This document shows, in pieces, positions 45,801 through 57,429 of a stretch of DNA of 64,000 nt. A program made the position numbers and the translations under genes. Under the pieces are notes generated by a model. It was not told where the DNA came from and did no database searches. It worked only from the letters and a program-made list of their open reading frames with translations. Every line of letters begins with the position of its first letter. The stretch's first letter is position 1. Origin of the DNA: Protula sp. h YS-2021 (taxonomy: Eukaryota; Annelida; Polychaeta; Sabellida; Serpulidae); contig OX457026.1 in assembly GCA_949752745.1 (NCBI GenBank), forward strand, positions 69,682,591-69,746,590, written 5' to 3'.

Positions 45801-46264
45801 TTCACTACCTCATTACAGCGTAGAAGTCACAACACCATTGCCTTAATAATTTTGAGCTGATCATTATTGAACTAGTGCATATGCTTTTATGTATAGATTT
45901 TCTGACTGTTTCAATCGGTTCAAAGTGCTATACAATATTTTCGTAGTACAGTTTCCCAGTTAGGAAGATAATGTTTGACAAACTCATAACCAATACTGCA
46001 TCTTTTATCTGATGACATGAATGTACGGAATATATTATTGTATGCTACGCTGAAATTTTGATACACATCTGCATAATAGATACACCACAATTGACTCATA
46101 TAATAATTTGGGATATATGTTTTAAAAAATCTACATTTTACATCATTGTTACAATAATAAAATCTGTTCATTCCCTGTTACCCCTTGCATGTACAGCACG
46201 AGCTTGTCTTTTTATATCAATGTTGTCACTCAAAGACTCGCAGAGTATGTGTTCCAGGTACTTA
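42864..46264. other. No gene seen (upstream of receptor, copy 2)
   Basis: Duplicate of 8870-12266. The 134-codon plus-strand frame at 44524-44928 is conserved but has no recognisable domain. The element-D end with its GGCCCCAA hairpin is at 43683-43797. The receptor start exon and promoter may lie here unrecognised. Confidence 0.5.
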
Positions 46265-46295
46265 AGTAGGGTGAAAAGGGGGGTTCTACTGCACT

Positions 46296-47095
46296 TTGTG
46301 ACGTCATACTGTCTGGAAGTGACGTCATCATGTCTGGAAGTGACGTCATAGCGTCTGGACCGGAAGTGCTGTCTGGACCGGAAGTGACGTCATCATGTCT
46401 GGAAGTGACGTCATAGCGTCTGGAGCGGAAGTGCTGTCTGGAGCGGAAGTGACGTCATCATGTCTGGAAGTGACGTCATCATGTCTGGACCGGAAGTGCT
46501 GTCTGGACCGGAAGTGCTGTAAGGACCGGAAGTGCTGTCTGGACCACTTGATGACGTCATACTGTCTGGAAGTGACGTCATAGCGTCTGGAGCGGAAGTG
46601 CTGTCTGGAGCGGAAGTGACGTCATCATGTCTGGAAGTGACGTCATCATGTCTGGACCGGAAGTGCTGTCTGGACCGGAAGTGCTGTAAGGACCGGAAGT
46701 GCTGTCTGGACCACTTGATGACGTCATACTGTCTGGAAGTGACGTCATACTGTCTGGAAGTGACGTCATCATGTCTGGACCGGAAGTGCTGTCTGGACCG
46801 AAAGTGCTGTCTGGACCGGAGGTGCTGTCTGGACCACTTGATGACGTCATACTGTCTGGAAGTGACATCATACTGTCTGGAAGTGACGTCATACTGTCTG
46901 GAAGTGACGTCATAGCGTCTGGACCGGAAGTGCTGTCTGGACCAGAAGTGCTGTCTGGACCGGAAGTGCTGTCTGGACCGGAAGTGCTGTCTGGACCGGA
47001 AGTGACGTCTGGACCGGAAGTGACGTCATGATAAGCGTAAGGATAGGCGCGGCCATCCATGACGTGATAATGACGTCATGATGACGTCATACTGT
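46296..47095. repeat. ETS/CRE motif array, left arm (copy 2)
   Basis: Same 18- and 21-bp modules as 12298-12915 but longer, including a local duplication of a block of about 155 bases (compare 46400-46560 with 46560-46720). TGACGTCA, CCGGAAGTG and fused CCGGAAGTGACGTCA are frequent. Confidence 0.95.
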
Positions 47096-47339
47096 CTGGA
47101 GCGAAAGTTGCTTGATAGGGTGCTCTGGCCGAGTCAATCATCATGAAGCCAATGAACTCCACCTGTCAATCAGTGCAACCATGGCAACAGACCCTAAAAA
47201 GCCATGACCTCCCCCCCCCCCTAGGCGGCAGTCTGGACAGACCCTATGGTAAAAAGTGTGGACCCCCCCCCTAGGCGGCAGTCGGGACTGACCCCCCCCC
47301 CCCCCCCCCCCAGGATCGTGATATGGCTAACTTCAAGAA

Positions 47340-48240
47340 TGTATAACTTCAAAACTACTTGGATGATTTATATGAAAATTTTACTGTTTGATTTAGTTTT
47401 ATGTAAAGTTTTGTCATAAATTGTCACAGGCTATTTTCGCAGCTGGCTGTATGCATAATGTGACATGCCGCCATTTTAACTGTGTAAAAAGTGAAAACGT
47501 GTGATAACTTTCGTCATAGTTGGTCGATTTCAATGAAAAATTCACCATTTGATTCAGGTTTATGTAAACTTTTGTTATAAAGTGATCATGGACTAGTTGT
47601 GCAGGTGGCCGTATGCATAATGTGACATGCCGCCATTTTAATTTTGTAAAAAGTGAAAAAGTGGGATAACTTTCGCTATAGTTGGTCGATTTGCATGAAA
47701 ATTTCACTGTTTGATTCAGTTTTATATCTAGTTTTAACATAAAGTAGACATAGGCTATTTACGCCGTTGTCTGTATGCATAATGTGACATGCCGCCATTT
47801 TAATTTTGTAAAAAGTGAAAAAGTGGGATAACTTTTGCTATAGTTGGTCGATTTACATGAAAATTTCACTGTTTGATTCAGTTTTATATCTAGTTTTAAC
47901 ATAAAGTAGACATAGGCTATTTACGCCGTTGTCTGTAAGCATAATGTGACATGCCGCCATTTTAATTTTGTAAAAAGTAAAAAAGTGGTATAACTTTTGC
48001 TGTAGTTGATCGATTTGCATGAAAATTTCACTGTTTGATTCAGTTTTATATCTAGTTTTAACATTAAGTAGACATAGGCTATTTACGCCGTTGGCTGTAT
48101 GCATAATGTGACATGCCGTCATTTTAATTTTGTAAAAAGTGAAAAAGTGAGATAACTTTCGTTATGGTTGGCCGATTTGAATGAAAATTTCACCATTGGA
48201 TTCATCTGGATGTCTTAGTTTACAGTAGTTTGCATAGGTG
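47340..48240. repeat. 162-bp tandem repeat, about five copies (left arm, copy 2)
   Basis: TGCATAATGTGACATGCCGCC at 47452, 47614, 47776, about 47938 and 48100, an exact 162-bp period. YY1-like AAAATGGCGGC (complement) occurs in most units. Confidence 0.95.
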
Positions 48241-48299
48241 GGTTGTTAGAATGGCGCGCGCCCGCCATTCAAACATGTGTTTGAATTATTTTTACGCCA

Positions 48300-48545
48300 A
48301 ACTATTGTTCAACAAGTTGTTTAGCAATTGTACAACAATTGTTCAACAAGCTGTTGGTCAACATGTTGTTGAACATGTTCAACATGTTCAACATGTTCAA
48401 CATGTTGTTGAACATGTTCAACATGTTTAACAACATATTCAACATGTTCAACAACATGTTCAACATGTTGAACATGTTGAACATGTTCAACTTGTTCAAC
48501 AACATGCTGTTTAACAAGTTGTTTTTCAACAAGTTGTAGTTCAAG
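48300..48545. repeat. AACATGTT palindrome array, left of ORF (copy 2)
   Basis: The same self-complementary motif array as 14115-14305, extended by extra TGTTGAACA units. Both strands are open over 200 bases only because of the repeat. Confidence 0.9.
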
Positions 48546-48705
48546 CAAAGAGAAAACAAGACATATGTTGAATAGGTTTATTAATACACTTAAATACACT
48601 TAAATACACTTAAATGCACTTAAATACATACAGCTTAAATCTATAACAATATTATAACATTTATTGATTTACAAAGTCTTTATTATAATGTTTAGTCAAA
48701 TAAGT

Positions 48706-49446
48706 CTATTTTTCTTCATCTGCTTCACTCTGTTCACTGGCATCCATATCACTTTCTTCGTCACTGCTTTCATCTTCCTCCTCCTCCTCATCTAGAAGCT
48801 CTTCAAAGAATGCATCGTTTCTTCTTATAGCCGCCTTTAGTGCCTTTGAATACTCGTAATGTTTTTCGTCGACAAAGTAATTAAAGTCTTCTAAAATGGT
48901 TTCATAATGTTCGTTTTGTTGTAGACGTTGGGCATATTTGAATAGTCTCATAAACAGTTGTTTAAGTCGACGCTTATAAATGGGTCGAAAGTCATCACTT
49001 GCTATGTCACGCGCATCTTCAAGCCCTTGTTCTTCATATTCTGAAACCTTTTCTTGAAATTTCTCATCATATTCATCGTAGACTTCTTGAACCATATCAT
49101 ACCAAACAGAGTCTGTTTCTGACTCACTTTCAGAGTCTGTTTCTGACTCACTTTCAGAGCTGCCGTCATCATCACCCTCAACACAATGTTCCATATGTTT
49201 GAACAAAGCTTCTTGACTGTTGTATAACGCACCGCATTCTGTACAAGCATGTGCATTCTTTTCAGTCATGTTGACGCTTTGACTTTCCATAGAAGACTCA
49301 TCTAAAGTTTCAGTGATAGGTGGTTTTACAAGGTTTTCCATATCTATCTCCAATTCTTCTTCTTCTGAAGTGTGAGCATTCTTTAAGTGTCTTTTAAGAC
49401 TTTGTGGCCAATTGTAAGATTTCAAACAAATGTTGCATTTATACAT
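48706..49446 (-). CDS. Acidic two-zinc-finger protein of the foldback element (copy 2)
   Basis: 246 residues, identical to the product of 14467-15207. C2H2 finger at residues 4-25, C2HC finger at 68-88, acidic stretch 91-115 with SESESETD twice, charged helical part and acidic tail. At DNA level I see two differences from the other copy (a codon for Arg and one for Asp), both silent. Immediately upstream, 150 bases including the TATA-like box of copy 1 are missing. The function is unknown. Confidence 0.8.
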   Translation of the reverse strand: MYKCNICLKSYNWPQSLKRHLKNAHTSEEEELEIDMENLVKPPITETLDESSMESQSVNMTEKNAHACTECGALYNSQEALFKHMEHCVEGDDDGSSESESETDSESESETDSVWYDMVQEVYDEYDEKFQEKVSEYEEQGLEDARDIASDDFRPIYKRRLKQLFMRLFKYAQRLQQNEHYETILEDFNYFVDEKHYEYSKALKAAIRRNDAFFEELLDEEEEEDESSDEESDMDASEQSEADEEK

Positions 49447-49567
49447 CTTTTCGGTTCAACATACACTTTTCAAATGATGAAAAAGCCTTGAAACATAGCC
49501 TATTGGAACAGGCGCGTGCTTAATCAAAAACTGACTCAGCAGAATTTATTGCTGTTTGATATGGATG

Positions 49568-49714
49568 AAATGCATGTCTCACTCTTCCTTTTATGCTACT
49601 TGTAACCCTTCCTTTTATGCTGAGTCAGCAATTTTAACAAGTTTGGCATTTTTGACGAGTTTTGATTACACACCATATTTTGATTACATCTAAGTAGCAT
49701 AAAAGGAAGAGTGA
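49568..49714. mobile_element. MITE truncated at the foldback junction
   Basis: Duplicate of 15479-15636, but the right terminal repeat stops after AAGAGTGA and continues as ACATGTTGAACATG, the start of the inverted arm. This marks a rearrangement breakpoint. Confidence 0.85.
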
Positions 49715-51398
49715 ACATGTTGAACATGTTGTTGAACATGTTAAATATGTTGTTAAACATGTTGAACATGTTCAACAACATGTTGAACATGTTGAACATG
49801 TTGAACATGTTCAACAACATGTTGACCAACAGCTTGTTGAACAATTGTTGTACAATTTCTAAACAACTTGTTGAACAATAGTTTGGCGTAAAAATAATTC
49901 AAACACATGTTTGAATGGCGGGCGCGCGCCATTCTAACAACCCACCTATGCAAACTACTGTAAACTAAGACATCCAGATGAATCCAATGGTGAAATTTTC
50001 ATTCAAATCGGCCAACCATAACGAAAGTTATCTCACTTTTTCACTTTTTACAAAATTAAAATGACGGCATGTCACATTATGCATACAGCCAACGGCGTAA
50101 ATAGCCTATGTCTACTTAATGTTAAAACTAGATATAAAACTGAATCAAACAGTGAAATTTTCATGCAAATCGATCAACTACAGCAAAAGTTATACCACTT
50201 TTTTACTTTTTACAAAATTAAAATGGCGGCATGTCACATTATGCTTACAGACAACGGCGTAAATAGCCTATGTCTACTTTATGTTAAAACTAGATATAAA
50301 ACTGAATCAAACAGTGAAATTTTCATGCAAATCGACCAACTATAGCGAAAGTTATCCCACTTTTTCACTTTTTACAAAATTAAAATGGCGGCATGTCACA
50401 TTATGCATACGGCCACCTGAGCAACTAGTCCATGATCACTTTATAACAAAAGTTTACATAAACTCGAATCAAATGGTGAATTTTTCATTGAAATCGACCA
50501 ACTATGACGAAAGTTATCACACGTTTTTACTTTTTACACAGTTAAAATGGCGGCATGTCACATTATGCATACAGCCAGCTGCGAAAATAGCCTGTGACAA
50601 ATTTATGACAAAACTTTACATAAAACTAAATCAAACAGTAAAATTTTCATATAAATCATCCAAGTAGTTTTGAAGTTATACATTCTTGAAGTTAGCCATA
50701 TCACGATCCTGGGGGGGGGGGGGGGGGTCAGTCCCGACTGCCGCCTAGGGGGGGTCCACACTTTTTACCATAGGGTCTGTCCAGACTGCCGCCTAGGGGG
50801 GGGGGAGAGGTCATGGCTTTTTAGGGTCTGTTGCCATGGTTACACTGATTGACAGGTGGAGTTCATTGGCTTCATGATGATTGACTCGGCCAGAGCACCC
50901 TATCAAGCAACTTTCGCTCCAGACAGTATGACGTCATCATGACGTCATTATCACGTCATGGATGGCCGCGCCTATCCTTACGCTTATCATGACGTCACTT
51001 CCGGTCCAGACGTCACTTCCGGTCCAGACAGCACTTCCGGTCCAGACAGCACTTCCTGTCCAGACAGCACTTCCGGTCCAGACAGCACTTCCGGTCCAGA
51101 CGCTATGACGTCACTTCCAGACAGTATGACGTCACTTCCAGACAGCATGACGTCACTTTCAGACAGTATGACGTCATCAAGTGGTCCAGACAGCACTTCC
51201 GGTCCAGACAGCACTTCTGGTCCAGACAGCACTTCCGGTCCAGACATGATGACGTCACTTCCAGACATGATGACGTCACTTCCGGTCCAGACAGCACTTC
51301 CGGTCCAGACGCTATGACGTCACTTCCAGACATGATGACGTCACTTCCAGACAGTATGACGTCACAAAGTGCAGTAGAACCCCCCTTTTCACCCTACT
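49715..51398. repeat. Right inverted arm of the foldback element
   Basis: Complement of about 46265-48480 in shortened form: palindrome array 49715-49900, GAATGGCG...CGCCATTC block near 49910-49935, four 162-bp units (about 50085, 50246, 50404, 50566), G/C runs 50711-50805, ETS/CRE array 50918-51366, terminal CCCCTTTTCACCCTACT. Substitutions relative to the left arm (for example CACCTGAGCAACTAG versus CACCTGCACAACTAG) show it is not a simple read-through copy. Confidence 0.9.
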
Positions 51399-51639
51399 TA
51401 TTTAAAATCTGAACAGTAATCGATCACTTTACCATGTAAGTTATCTTGCTAAAGTTGTATTGTTTTATTATTCTTTAACCTAAATACCATACACTTCGTC
51501 TTTTTATAACTGAATACAATATCTAACTCTTCACCGCATTTACTACATATATCTACTAACCTTTATAATCCTTTAACTGAAGGAGAAATCAAAACGAGAT
51601 CATCAGCGTATAATATGTGATTTACGATACAGTCACCGA

Positions 51640-51925
51640 CTGAACACCCATTTTAATTTCGAAAATATCGTCTTGTAGACTACGAAGCCATCACTATGGG
51701 TTTTCCAATATGTTACACATTGGTTGTCGCGATCCACAATAAAAAAATATCTGTGGAACACATAGCACCACATGAGTACCTTTAACAGGTGCCCTGTTGC
51801 TATGTTTACAATGCTTGTCAACCAGCCTACCATTCAGTGTCGCTGCAGTTCCTGTCATGTGATCGAACCATTCCCAACTTATCGCGATCCGAATAACAAG
51901 AGATTTTCTCCGGTAAAATTTTGTA
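51640..51925. mobile_element. Small inverted-repeat family X, copy 1
   Basis: It begins CATTTTAATTTCGAAAATAT and GTCTTGTAGACTACGAAGCC. The interior (CACATAGCACCACATGAGTA, GTTGACAAGCATTG on the other strand, CATGTGATCGAACCA) is the complement of 59933-60160. The right terminal repeat is mostly deleted (only ACAAGAGATTTTC remains). Confidence 0.7.
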
Positions 51926-52439
51926 AAAAATGACAGATCAAAATCAAGGTAAATGCTTTTTGGATATTATTTATCTTGGATATTATATTTACGTATTCTG
52001 TAAGCGTTATCTTGTTCAATGTACGTTTTGGCCAGTTGTACTTACTTTGCTGATTCCTACACGTGGTAATTCTGGGTTTTGTCAGACCGTCTTTCGTTCG
52101 GTAAATGCTTTCCTGCCATCAAAAACGTAGTGTAGGTTATGTGTAAAAGAAAATGAGATGATTTCTGGGCGATTTTGTCAGATGTTATTTCGAGGGCCAA
52201 TCTCATTATCAGCAAAACAGTTTGCATTGGATTGCCTCTGCATACAGGAAAGTTCTTTCTTTCCGTCGCCCTTCTCCCCGTATGCTCTTGGAGCGGTATA
52301 GGGCTGTGGGATAGGCAGTTTTTACAACTTAGGTGGTTTGTCTTCCACGCGCTTGAGACTGTAGCTGCTATCTATTTGAGGATAGCATACAGTATCTCTT
52401 ACTGTTGATAGACAGGCCAACAGGTAGTGTTGTGATGAT

Positions 52440-53420
52440 TTATCACGGTTTTTCAGTAGCGTAGCCACTTCTTTCTATATATGAATCGGTAAAGAACCGA
52501 TCGTGTGGTCGTCGCAGCAGCGTCGTACCTGTAGCGGGTACGACAACTCGACGCTGTCACGGGTCCTTGCTACACCAACGTGGTGTAAGCGTCGATCACG
52601 CGTCATGGTACGAGGTTTGCAGCGGTATTTGCCTCTTGCAGTCCACTAGACCGTGTTTGCTACAATCCGCTGCGGTGACGGGTACAACAAGGGACGGTTT
52701 ACAGGTACTACGGCTTTTGTAGGCAGCAGTTGCCCTCTTCGTAGCGGCGATAAGGCCCGCTGGTAAGTCGCTATTGTCACGGGTCGTGTTTGCGGCGACT
52801 TGCCGTTGTCACGAGTCGTGTTTGCACCGACCCGCTGTTGTGGCGGATCGTGGTTGCGGCGATTTGCTCTTGTAACGAGTCGTGTTTGCAGCTACTCGCT
52901 GTTGTCACCGGTCGTGTTCACAGCGACTCGCTATTGCAGCGACTTGTTGCAACAGAGTGTCACGGTTCTGTTTGTCATGGCTTGCTGATGCAGCGACTGG
53001 CATGCGTTTCGAGTCGTGTTTGCAACAATACGTGACTGTCACTCTTTGACGGTCTGGTCGTTTCTGTTACGATACGTGACCGTGAGGGGCTGGCACAATG
53101 CCGTCCAATGCTTGTCATGAGACGTGTCTGTCACGGGTTGACACAAAGCCGGGTCGTGTGTGTCATGATACGTGAATGGCAGGATACGTGACTGGCACGA
53201 TACGTGACTGACATGATACATGATGGCATGATACGCGACTTGCACAATACGTTACTAGCACGATACGTGACTGTAATGTGTTTGCCACAAGACTGGGCTG
53301 TGTTTGGTACGACCCGTGATAGTGCAAGGTCGTCGGTGGAACGGTCATGACGGTTACGACCCGTGTTTGGGACAGGTTGCTGTGGTGCCGGGTAGTATAT
53401 ACGACGACACGATCACGTCA
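52440..53420. repeat. Degenerate GC-rich minisatellite
   Basis: First part: diverged units of about 30 bases such as GTCACGAGTCGTGTTTGC-GCGACTCGCTGTT (52500-53030). Second part: shorter GATACGTGACTGGCAC units of about 16-17 bases (53060-53280). CpG is far commoner than in the surrounding DNA. No protein, no known RNA. It may be the 5' leader of the DIRS-like element or an independent satellite. Confidence 0.7.
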
Positions 53421-53469
53421 TACTTGCTGAGCTGACAGATATCGACGATTAGGTCGTGTGGTGCCACTT

Positions 53470-55150
53470 ATGCTTTATTTACAAAGCAGTTTTCATGTTA
53501 TACGCACTCTTTTGTCTTTTATCATTAATATTACATGTTTTATGTATTATCTTCAGTGATAACATCATACATATAGGGTTTGTTTGGTTGTAGATTTGTC
53601 ACGAATGTCATTTCTATTTTGGGCCATTTGAGCAAATGAGTGGCCGTTAGTCAAAGAAACACAGTGAAAAGGCAAATATTTAAACAACGAGAATTTTATT
53701 TATAATATGAGCACTGATAAATGTGACATAATCCATCCACTTAAACCAACGTTATCATAGGCCTGCCACCGGTACATGCTAAATAAATAAATGAATAATG
53801 TCTCATAATGTCTCATACACTGCGGTGTACTTGACACACTGTTCCACGGCGAAACTCCCACAAATCGCCCGATACGCACAGTAATTTGATAAGAAACTTC
53901 ATGGTGACAGCAACGTAGAACCCAACGCGAACAGTACCGTGAAATGCCAATTCACCAGAGAAGAAGGCACACAGCGTCCCAGACACGCACAGTACCCTGA
54001 TACGCAGACTCGTAGCACGCTAACTTGTACGATCACTTCGTTTGGACAGCGACTATTCAGAACCGATAGCGCACTGTGATATGAGACGCGTTGTTACTGC
54101 TTCAATGCATCTCACGTATCATCACGAACAGGCGGACGGACGTCCAGACCAGAAATTACATCAAGACTCCCACAGCATTGCCTCCTCGGCTACCAGGAAC
54201 ACACGACCAGTTGCTACAAATATACATTTACCTTACTTTTACCACTCAAATAGCATTTCAACATATACGCATTCAAAACAATTAACTCGAAGCCGGTTGC
54301 AACGAATGGACCAGACACCGAACTCTATTCGAAACACCCTACACATCGAAAGCCAAAACAATGTTCTCGGACAGTTTCTGACAGATAATATGTTCACGAT
54401 GTGCCTTTAAAACCATGCCAGGCATTCATGTCTCAAGACTCACAAAATTACATGTCATAATTGGCATTTCTTCAAGCTAAATGGCTTAGCGAAGAAACCA
54501 TTTTAAACGAATTGCCTTGACAAATCACGAATTTCCCTATGTTTTGTTTACATTGTATAACCAGACACTAGCTAGATTTATCAACACAGAAGGCAATAAA
54601 TACCTGATATCTTCTTTCCAAGAGTTTATATTTACATCCTTCACATAACTTTACATGTCTCGTAATTCTGTCGAATAACCATTCCACTTAATACAAAACT
54701 TTTTATAACGACTTCCTTGGACCTGATTCGCCAAAGTTGCATTTGTTTTCCGTTGTCAGGAATACCACAGTGTGACTCTGCGAGACTGCAGGTAAAGTGG
54801 CAATTTACCACACATCCCGAATCTCCCGGGAATTTATCATATTTAGACTGGTACAATTCTTCATATTAAATAACCAGCAAAAGTTTTTTTGTCATATTTG
54901 ACAAGATTCTCTAACGATTCCCTATTCCTGTGCGCATAATAAGCGGCAAGGGACATACATTCTATATGCGCTGCGGGTCCACGTTAGATAGCCGTCGCGA
55001 CCAGTGTGCGCATCTCGATGTCTCGATTTCTTCACTGTGGACAGATCAGATGTTGAAGGCGATGGATCAGGATAACCCAGGAAACTTAAAGTCAGGTCTC
55101 TACCGGATACTTCTGTGTCTACGTCAGCATTTACTTCATAAATCCGGGAC
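53470..55150. other. No gene seen
   Basis: Mixed AT-rich sequence. The 122-codon plus-strand frame at 54042-54410 has no motif and biased composition. Weak repeats of CACGCACAGTA-CTGATACGC occur near 53870-54005. Confidence 0.5.
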
Positions 55151-56515
55151 AAGTCGATGTGACATCTTCCATGGGAATTAGTGTTGTGACTGCTACGCTA
55201 CGCTATACACTGCCAATGACGGGAAATATACGTCGCGTAAGGAAACATTCTATTTATGCATTTTCTTCATCTTCATCAGCAGACAATTCATCGTCTTGTG
55301 AGGAGGAGTCAGTAAAAAAAATGCATTCCAAGTCTTGTCACAGATTCTGTCACAACTGGTTTACCGTCGCCACCCGTCGCAACTACGGCCTTGCACCCTG
55401 CTGCACTGGTGATTACTCAAGCTGTACCTTCGACGATGTCTCATTCTAGGCTATACCATGACGCCAGAGGACTACAAATCCTTGCGGCCTACAAGCTTCC
55501 AAACTCTTCTGGGTGTTAGGATTTCATCAGATGAATAAGAGGAGGTAGGTTTTTTGGCAGCGGACATTCTCCTTAAGGATATTTTCAAGTTTATTGCCGA
55601 CTCTCGTATGCCTCGATAACGACGTCAAAACCACAGGTTAGTCTTTTCTTGCGGCCCAGTTACAACTACAACCTCGTGACGACTTCATGGGTCTATCGAC
55701 AGCCCCCCTGTGTTTCTAACATCTTACAAGCCAGGATGGACGAATTACAAATGTTGCAAGATGTTCGGCCGCAGCACTGCTCTCGCTTGCTTTCGTCAAA
55801 GGTTTTACACGTTAAAAATGCAGCTTATCAATGCAATGACGGAGTTCTGCCAATCCAGCCACTGGTGTATCCCCGTGACATGGGGCCGTGGTTTCCCAAT
55901 GTTAACCTGAAAGGGATTGCAGATACTTGGAATAAGTGGCCAGGAAGAGCTTGAGCACACTTTCCTTTCAAGATGCCGCGTTTCAAGCGTTGAGCAAGTT
56001 TGTTGGCCCAGGGGCCTACGCTTTATTTGATCGTGTCTTCGACTCCACTGTTGCGGCTTCGTCGGACTTTTAAATGCATACATGCTCAAGTCGCTCCTGG
56101 AGCTGAGGAGATATGAAGTATTGGCGAATTCCGACGTTAGTACTGAGAATGCACGAAGGCTGCGGAAATATTGAAGAGTGTCATTGACGCGGAGCAGATC
56201 AAGTCGCAGGATGCATTGATGCGAAAAGCGCTTATACCGCACACTAGTTAATCGAAGCGGCGACCGTCCACGGTTCCGTCCACGGCTACGCCGACGAAGA
56301 GACCAGGTCCAGTGCCGGCCTCGACGCCACAATTAAAAAAAACAAGATAGACAAAAAAGCAGACTGCCACTCCTAAGCAGAGGTAGCAACCTATCAAAGT
56401 ATCCGGGACAGATCGCATGATCTCTGCTTGATAGTTCATGTTTATGCGAAGAGTTGGTTTATCCATTCCCTAAATGGAACGTAGATGTCCAAATAGGGGG
56501 AAGGTTAAATAGTTT

Positions 56516-57130
56516 TTGGCAAGCTTTGCAAGCGTTAGGGTTTGCAAGGGACAAGTAGGGTCGTCAGATACTTCCTTCCCTAGCCGAGCTGCCCAGTCTT
56601 TCGTTGGTCACATCGTACGAGCACCAGTCATCGACTTGTCGCAGCTCAGTCGGTTCATATACCTCACACCGTTCAATATGGACGCCACACAGCTGATCAT
56701 ATCCACCCTAAGCCAGGGTGTGTGGGCGGCTTCAGTGGGCCTGTCCAATACATACCTACATATCCAAATGCACGAAGAGTCACGTCGTTTTCTGGCTTTC
56801 AGGATAGGGAATCAGAACTATATTGGTTTCTCGCCCTTCCATTCGGCTTTTCAACAATACCTTTTGTGTTTACGCAGGTCATGAAGGTAGACAAATGCTA
56901 GGGTTGTCAAATATGGTTGCAAATCTTCCAATATCTTGACAATTGGCTATTCTATTGGTAAGCGAGGATATTCAGACTCCCTTAGCTCATTTGGACACAC
57001 TACTGAAGCAGTGCGATATCCTGGGTTTGTTCGTTAACCGCCACAAGTCGGAGTTGATTCCAGCTCAGAGGTCAGAGTTCTTGGGAGAATTGTTGGATAT
57101 TGTCCTGGCCCGGGCTTTCCCTACTCGAAA
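56516..57130 (+). pseudogene. DIRS-like reverse transcriptase, broken
   Basis: FNMDATQLIISTLSQGVWAA, then SVGLSNTYLHIQMHEESRRF and LAFRIGNQNYIGFSPFHSAF match the RT fingers/palm 'LDL-DAY-H-PIH...LPFGL' of DIRS elements. The catalytic box reads YLDNWL at 56932-56949, where YLDDWL is expected, so one catalytic Asp is Asn. The thumb segment VNRHKSELIPAQRSEFLG follows in another frame. Stops lie near 56885-56900. Confidence 0.8.
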
Positions 57131-57429
57131 TGGCATACAAAAAATTTATGTTCCCAATTGCGCGGGTAGTGTCTTCTCCCAAACCTCGCCTTTCTCGATT
57201 AGAGTCACTTCTCGGGCTATTGGCAGCAGCGGAAAAGACAATCGAGCTGGTCAGGCGTCATTTCCGGGAGTTTCAAAGGTGTGTGTTGAAGGCATTGCGT
57301 TGAGGCAGGTTGCCGGATCAATGAATACGGCTTTCCGTGTTAGCTCTCACGGATCTAGACTGTTGGTCACGTCAACTCAGTCTGTCACACGATGTTCCAT
57401 TCTCTCTTCCAACTCCGCTCAAGCAGGTA

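Larger units (their letters stand above)
33967..49714. repeat. Large direct duplication, copy 2
   Basis: Second copy of 1-15636, offset about 34.0-34.2 kb. It starts at or before 33967. It ends abruptly at 49714, where the right inverted repeat of the small element is cut short and an inverted copy of about 46265-48480 begins. This copy is in line with receptor exons 3-10, so it carries the 5' part of the complete receptor gene. Confidence 0.95.
46265..51398. mobile_element. 5.1-kb foldback element with long structured inverted arms
   Basis: The left end AGTAGGGTGAAAAGGGG (46265) and the right end (its complement, ending 51398) are flanked by TA on both sides. The left arm (46265-about 48480) and right arm (49715-51398) are inverted copies with the same order of modules. 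They differ in unit number (five versus four 162-bp repeats; a shorter ETS/CRE array on the right) and by scattered substitutions. The centre (about 48480-49714) holds the C2H2 ORF and a small element. No transposase, polymerase or integrase frame is visible. It resembles foldback-type DNA elements in form; the family is not recognised. Confidence 0.75.

Noticed and set aside
48302..48599. Open frames over the AACATGTT array (FNMLNM..., QHVEHV...)
   Set aside because: Both strands are open because the repeat lacks stop codons; there is no protein motif.
46265..51398. Palindrome explained only as a read-level hairpin artefact
   Set aside because: The arms differ in repeat number and at individual bases, and the centre contains unique sequence, so a simple fold-back read is unlikely; an assembly misjoin is still possible and is listed as a check.
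54042..54410. 122-codon frame left of the DIRS-like element
   Set aside because: No gag, zinc knuckle or other motif, and no similarity to DIRS ORF1 that I can recognise.
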